Of a DNA stretch of 17,972 nucleotides, positions 14,611 to 17,972 are shown piece by piece. Source of the stretch: JAADHY01 sp964428935 (GTDB lineage: Bacteria > Planctomycetota > Planctomycetia > Planctomycetales > Planctomycetaceae); assembly GCA_964428935.1 (NCBI GenBank), contig CAYSAG010000081.1, positions 1 to 17,972 of the forward strand, read 5' to 3'. The translations under genes were made by a program, and so were the position numbers. The notes under the pieces are model-generated. The model did not search any database and was not told where the DNA came from. It saw only the letters and a list, made by a program, of their open reading frames with translations. The stretch's first letter is position 1. The number at the start of each line of letters is the position of its first letter.

Positions 14611-15217
14611 CTCGCTCTGGCCTCCGCTCCAAAATCAGGTCGATGATTTCCCGGACCGATCGGTCCAGGTCGTCGTTGACCACTCGGTACCGGTACCGAT
14701 CGGCGTACTGTAGTTCCTTTCGCGCCGTTTGCAAGCGTCGCCGAATGGCCTCCTCCGACTCCGTCCCCCGTTTCCGTAGTCGCCGTTCGTATTCTTCTTC
14801 CGACGGCGTCAGCAAGAAAATGGTCAGCGCGTCCGGGTAAATCTCCATGACGCGCAGCGCCCCCTGAACGTCGATTTCCAGGAGCGCCCAGCCCCCTTCT
14901 TCCTTCGCTCGCCGCAATTCCGACAACAGCGTGCCGTACCAGTACCCCTTTCCGTGCACCTCAGCACATTCCAAGAATTCGCCCTGCTGCCGTCGGCGTT
15001 CAAATTCTTCGGGCGTCAAGAAATAGTAATCCCGCCCGTGCTGTTCATGCGGACGCGGCGGACGCGTCGTCGCCGAGACGCACTTCACCAGCTTGACCGG
15101 ACACTCCGCCACCAACCGCTGGACGACCGTCGTCTTTCCGCTGCCACTCGGTCCCGACAACACCACCACAGGCACGTCGACCGGCCGCGTCTTTTCAGCT
15201 TTCTCCTGGCCGCTCAC
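14603..15217 (-). CDS. gmk: Guanylate kinase
   Basis: Phosphorylates GMP to GDP with ATP, supplying GTP, dGTP and (p)ppGpp precursors. The 204 residues have the P-loop GPSGSGKT (22-29), the GMP-binding VSATTRPPRPHEQHGRDYYF segment, EFLECAEVHGKGYWYGT and LLEIDVQGA, all hallmarks of the family, followed by the lid region RLRKRGTESEEAIRRRL. The first 14 residues are a short non-conserved extension. The start at 15217 is GTG, with AGGAAGG just upstream inside the last bases of yicC. The stop overlaps rpoZ. The gene therefore sits in a tight yicC-gmk-rpoZ transcription unit, with 8 bases to yicC. Confidence 0.96.
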   Translation of the reverse strand: MSGQEKAEKTRPVDVPVVVLSGPSGSGKTTVVQRLVAECPVKLVKCVSATTRPPRPHEQHGRDYYFLTPEEFERRRQQGEFLECAEVHGKGYWYGTLLSELRRAKEEGGWALLEIDVQGALRVMEIYPDALTIFLLTPSEEEYERRLRKRGTESEEAIRRRLQTARKELQYADRYRYRVVNDDLDRSVREIIDLILERRPERDA

Positions 15218-15225
15218 CGACCTTC

Positions 15226-16107
15226 CTACTCCACGTTTTGCAAGATTTCTCGAATCCGCTCTGTCGCCGCTTTCATTTCGACGACACAGTGGGCAATGGC
15301 GACGTCGTTCGCCTTTGCTCCAATGGTGTTAATCTCGCGAAACATTTCCTGGCCCAGGAAGTCCAGCCGCCGACCCTCCGACTTGTCCGATTCCAGAAAC
15401 GCCGCGAACTGGTCCAAGTGAGAGCGGAGCCGAGTGACCTCCTCGCCAATGTCGCACCGCTCCGCAAACACGCTCACCTCTCGAAGCAAGTCGTCCGGTT
15501 CCGCTCGGACGTCGGTGCCGGACAACAGCTCATTGACCCGCTGCAACAACCGGTCGCGGTAGGCCGTAACCACCTCCGGAGCCCGCTCGGCCACCTTCTC
15601 CAATTGCTCACGAAGAACTTGGCACTGGCGCCGCAGTTCCTGCAACATCGACTCGCCTTCCCTGGCCCGAAAGGCGTGCAGTTTCTCCAGCGCCTCCGTC
15701 AACACCTTTTCAATCAGCGGCCAGTCCCGCTCCCAGTCCACCGCCTCCTCCGACTCGACCACACTGCCCGGCAGCGACAGCAGGGGCATCAGGTCGATTG
15801 GCCGAGCAGCTCCCAATTGCCGAGCCAACTGCCCCACTTCCTCCCAGTAGCTGCGAATGACTCCAGCGTCCAGACGGTAGGGCGACGGTCCGGCCAGCCA
15901 CGTGACGTCCAACGTCACGGTGACGGTGCCGCGAGCCACTCGCTGCCGGACCAACTTCTCAATGCGTGGCTCCAAGGCAAAGTACGCCTCCGGAGCCCGC
16001 ACGGTCAGGCGGAAGTGACGGTGGTTGACCGCCCGCACCTGAACCGCCACAGCCAGCCGTTCGTTCTGGTCCCGGGCGTCACCAAACCCGGTCATGCTCA
16101 GCAGCAC
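15226..16107 (-). CDS. yicC: YicC-family endoribonuclease
   Basis: Cytoplasmic protein of the YicC/YloC family; members have been shown to be endoribonucleases involved in RNA turnover. The 293 residues have the family's usual length. The N-terminal motif is LLSMTGFGDA, with VRAVNHRHFRLTVRAPE following. A central region is predicted to be helical (about 150-210). The C-terminal block LDFLGQEMFREINTIGAKANDVAIAH is the DUF1732 signature and contains the conserved acidic and Asn residues. The start is GTG at 16107 rather than the ATG at 16095, because homologues begin a few residues before MTGFG and GAGGAG lies 6 bases before the GTG. Downstream, gmk follows after 8 bases, an arrangement seen in many bacteria. 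Confidence 0.95.
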   Translation of the reverse strand: MLLSMTGFGDARDQNERLAVAVQVRAVNHRHFRLTVRAPEAYFALEPRIEKLVRQRVARGTVTVTLDVTWLAGPSPYRLDAGVIRSYWEEVGQLARQLGAARPIDLMPLLSLPGSVVESEEAVDWERDWPLIEKVLTEALEKLHAFRAREGESMLQELRRQCQVLREQLEKVAERAPEVVTAYRDRLLQRVNELLSGTDVRAEPDDLLREVSVFAERCDIGEEVTRLRSHLDQFAAFLESDKSEGRRLDFLGQEMFREINTIGAKANDVAIAHCVVEMKAATERIREILQNVE

Positions 16108-16606
16108 GACGGACTCCTCTCTTCTCTTCCCGAGCTACTGTCGAGCCAACAAGTCGACGTGGACGAAAGGTCCGACCGACTGCCGAAACAAGCCAAGCCT
16201 CCTACCGGCCGTTCGGACGTTCCCAATCGCCGACACGAGCTCCACGGGCGACGTGCCACCACGGCGAACGCAGCCCTCAGGCCCTTCTGCTTCTGGCCGC
16301 GAGACGCAGACAGGAAAGACCCTCAACCGCTCGCGACCGCAAGAAGCTCCGCTCCGTGCGCCACCGCGGGCCAGTGACAGCGATGTTTTACACACCGCTC
16401 GCAGGCCGCGGGCCCAGTGCAACCCACAGACCCGCTCGCCCGGAGCCCCTCGCGAGGACGCTCGTCAAGCCCCCCTCCGCCGTGGCGTTCGCGAGGACGG
16501 CCCTTCGCACTCCGAGCCGAAAACACTTGCCGTTGTCCCGCGACTGGTCCGCCTCGCAAACGCGGCTCGTTCCGCTCGGCACCGTCCGTCCGCAGCTCGC
16601 GTCGCC
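16108..16606. other. Gene-free stretch between yicC and secG
   Basis: About 500 bases on the upstream side of yicC and the downstream side of secG. Open frames here are Arg/Pro/Ala-rich and mutually overlapping, with no domain. The stretch should hold the yicC-gmk-rpoZ promoter and the end of the secG transcript. I found no convincing promoter pair or terminator hairpin. Confidence 0.55.
16114..16119 (-). promoter_or_regulatory. Ribosome binding site deciding the GTG start of yicC
   Basis: GAGGAG on the minus strand ends 6 bases before the GTG at 16107. Measured to the alternative ATG at 16095 the distance would be 18 bases, too long, so the GTG is preferred. Confidence 0.6.
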
Positions 16607-17152
16607 TCACTCGCTCTTTCCTTTCGTGCCGGTCGCCGTCTCTGGTGACAACGTCTGGGAAGCCGCGCCGCCAGTTTGGTCCGAAGACGAAGAGCTCGGT
16701 GTCGCAGAAGGCGACGGCTGGACCGCCCCTCCGGTCTGGCTCGAAGACGTCGGCTCGCTTGCCGATCCGCCGGACGACTGGCCAGCTCCTGTGGTCTCTC
16801 CGGAGCCGGCTGGCTGTTCAGACGACGGGGCGGTCGCGCCGCCGGGAGCCGCCCCGGTTCCGGGTGCGGTTGGGGGCGTCGCCTCTTGCGGCACCTCTTG
16901 CTGGTACTTGCCTTGCGCGGCCTTCTCCAGCGCCCAAATGCTCATGCCGGCCAAAGCAATCCAAATGACGGCCAGCACGACCGTAATGCGAGTGAACACG
17001 TCCCCGGCCTTCGTACCGAAAGCGCTTTGCCCGCCCATGCCTCCGAACGCGCCGGCCAGTCCTCCGCCGCGGCCGCGCTGCAGCAGAATGACAACCATCA
17101 GCAGCAAGCCGACAAACAGCAACGCAAACGTCGACAGGTATGCCCAAATCAT
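16607..17152 (-). CDS. secG: Preprotein translocase subunit SecG with long C-terminal tail
   Basis: Small membrane subunit of the SecYEG channel. From the ATG at 17152 the product has 181 residues. The first 80 are a standard SecG: helix 1 at about 3-24 (YLSTFALLFVGLLLMVVILL), the QRGRGGGLAGAFGG loop with GGQSAFGTKAGDVF, and helix 2 at about 53-75. The remaining roughly 100 residues are a low-complexity Ser/Thr/Gly/Pro/Ala-rich tail with no hydrophobic segment, about doubling the usual length of SecG. GAGGGAA lies upstream at a suitable distance. An in-frame extension to 17239 would read through the 94-base repeat and is rejected. tpiA lies 126 bases upstream on the same strand, a neighbour pair common in bacteria. 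Confidence 0.93.
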   Translation of the reverse strand: MIWAYLSTFALLFVGLLLMVVILLQRGRGGGLAGAFGGMGGQSAFGTKAGDVFTRITVVLAVIWIALAGMSIWALEKAAQGKYQQEVPQEATPPTAPGTGAAPGGATAPSSEQPAGSGETTGAGQSSGGSASEPTSSSQTGGAVQPSPSATPSSSSSDQTGGAASQTLSPETATGTKGKSE

Positions 17153-17185
17153 TCGGTTCCCTCGCTGAATCAAGCCTGCGGACGG

Positions 17186-17279
17186 TCCTAACGTGGAGCA
17201 AGCATCCTGCTTGCTCCACAACCGAAGAGAACGTGACAAGTTACGGCGTTCAAGTCATGGGCGCACGTTGCGCGCATCT
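17186..17279 (+). repeat. 94-base dispersed repeat, copy B
   Basis: This copy is 90/94 identical to 10708-10801, in the same orientation. It fills most of the 126-base gap between tpiA and secG and ends on the last base of the tpiA stop codon (TTA at 17279-17281 on the plus strand). Its left part forms a perfect 12-base-pair hairpin: GTGGAGCAAGCA (17193-17204), loop TCC, TGCTTGCTCCAC (17208-17219). A second small hairpin GCGCA-CGT-TGCGC lies near the right end. On the minus strand the repeat would be transcribed between tpiA and secG, so it could act as a processing or attenuation site there; that is inference. Confidence 0.9.
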
Positions 17280-17972
17280 TAACCGCAAAGACTCTGAACC
17301 GCTTTCGCCCCCGCCTCAATAATCGCCTGGAACTCGTCGGCCTTCAGGCTGGCACCGCCCACCAGCGCTCCGTCCACGTCCGGCTGGCACAACAGCTCGT
17401 ACGTGTCCCGCTTCTGCTCGTCGTTGCCCGCCTTCACGCTGCCGCCGTACAGGATTCGGATCGACTGCGCGAGCTGCTCATTGTAGCGGCTGGCCAGCCA
17501 CTTGCGAAGATGCTCGTGAGCACTTTGAGCCTGTTCCTTGGTCGCTCGAACGCCCGTCCCGATCGCCCAGACCGGCTCGTACGCCACCACCAAGTTGGCC
17601 AGCTCCTCGGCCGAACAGCCAGCCAGCCCGGTTTCCATTTGGTGGTCCAGCACCTTCTCCGTCTCGCCCGCTTCGCGCTGCTCCAGTTTCTCACCGACGC
17701 AGTAAATGACCTTCAGCCCCTTGGCCAGCCCGGCCCGAACCTTCTCGTTCAGCAACTCGTCGGGCTCGCCGATGACATGCCGCCGCTCACTGTGGCCCAC
17801 AATCACCCAGCGGCAACCGACGTCCTCGAGCATGTCCAAAGCCACTTCGCCAGTGAACGCCCCGGGCGGCTTCGGAAAACCGTTCTGAGCTCCCAGCTGG
17901 ACCGCACTGCCCGCAATGACCTCCCGAACCGGCAGCAGGTACGGGAACGGCGGACAGACCAGAATCTCGACC
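17279..17972 (-). CDS. tpiA: Triosephosphate isomerase, 5'-truncated
   Basis: Interconverts dihydroxyacetone phosphate and glyceraldehyde 3-phosphate in glycolysis and gluconeogenesis. The frame is open to the right edge, giving about 230 residues. It begins VEILVCPPFPYLLPV, so only about 20 N-terminal residues, including the NxKMN lysine motif, lie outside. Visible landmarks are LGAQN, GAFTGEVALDML, the electrophilic His in IVGHSERR, the catalytic Glu in VAYEPVWAIGTG, the phosphate-binding ILYGGSVKAGN and DGALVGGASL. The GTG at 17845 lies inside the TIM barrel and is not the real start. The stop codon touches the 94-base repeat, which separates the gene from secG. Confidence 0.97.
   Translation of the reverse strand, partial: VEILVCPPFPYLLPVREVIAGSAVQLGAQNGFPKPPGAFTGEVALDMLEDVGCRWVIVGHSERRHVIGEPDELLNEKVRAGLAKGLKVIYCVGEKLEQREAGETEKVLDHQMETGLAGCSAEELANLVVAYEPVWAIGTGVRATKEQAQSAHEHLRKWLASRYNEQLAQSIRILYGGSVKAGNDEQKRDTYELLCQPDVDGALVGGASLKADEFQAIIEAGAKAVQSLCG

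Noticed and set aside
15238..16377. Plus-strand frame of 379 codons opposite yicC
   Set aside because: Antisense shadow of a well-defined YicC gene.
17153..17239. N-terminal extension of SecG reading SKQDACSTLG
   Set aside because: This peptide is the translation of the repeat hairpin. The same string type appears on the minus strand of copy A, which shows it is repeat-derived.
10708..17279. The two repeats as ends of a composite transposon
   Set aside because: They enclose conserved core genes, are in direct orientation, contain no transposase and show no target-site duplication.

Overview
The window is GC-rich bacterial DNA that most likely comes from a planctomycete (Planctomycetota). 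No 16S gene or other decisive marker is present, so this is an inference. It rests on three twin-arginine-exported proteins of types abundant in that phylum (a Gfo/Idh/MocA oxidoreductase, a PQQ-like beta-propeller protein and a large glycoside hydrolase), an Obg with an aberrant G4 motif, a SecG with a long Ser/Thr/Gly/Pro tail, and a tpiA-secG / yicC-gmk-rpoZ-coaC-coaB housekeeping cluster. || Layout. Positions 1-5154 (plus strand) hold the 3' part of a TrpG/PabA-type glutamine amidotransferase, moeA (molybdenum cofactor), lnt (lipoprotein N-acylation) and obg (ribosome-associated GTPase). Positions 5220-10247 (minus strand, read right to left) form a three-gene accessory locus: a Gfo/Idh/MocA oxidoreductase, a PQQ-like beta-propeller protein that starts 5 bases after it, and, 160 bases further on, a GH50 (beta-agarase family)-like glycoside hydrolase. 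All three begin with twin-arginine signals. Positions 10928-11611 (plus) encode a DUF502 membrane protein. Positions 11652-12266 (minus) encode a response regulator with a four-cysteine C-terminal module. Positions 12955-17972 (minus, read right to left) run tpiA (cut by the window edge), secG, yicC, gmk, rpoZ, coaC and coaB. || Three gene-free stretches (about 680, 690 and 500 bases) separate these blocks. The most unexpected non-coding signal is a 94-base repeat present twice in the same orientation, at 10708-10801 and 17186-17279, with only 4 differences over 6.5 kb. One end carries a hairpin that is perfect in one copy and damaged in the other. || How the genes work together. The right-hand block is core physiology: CoA synthesis, guanylate supply, the RNA polymerase omega subunit, RNA decay, protein export and glycolysis. 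The left-hand block combines amidotransferase, cofactor and envelope lipoprotein functions with ribosome assembly. The central Tat cluster looks like an extracytoplasmic carbohydrate-degrading locus; its substrate cannot be read from the sequence. I saw no rRNA, tRNA, CRISPR array, transposase or phage gene.
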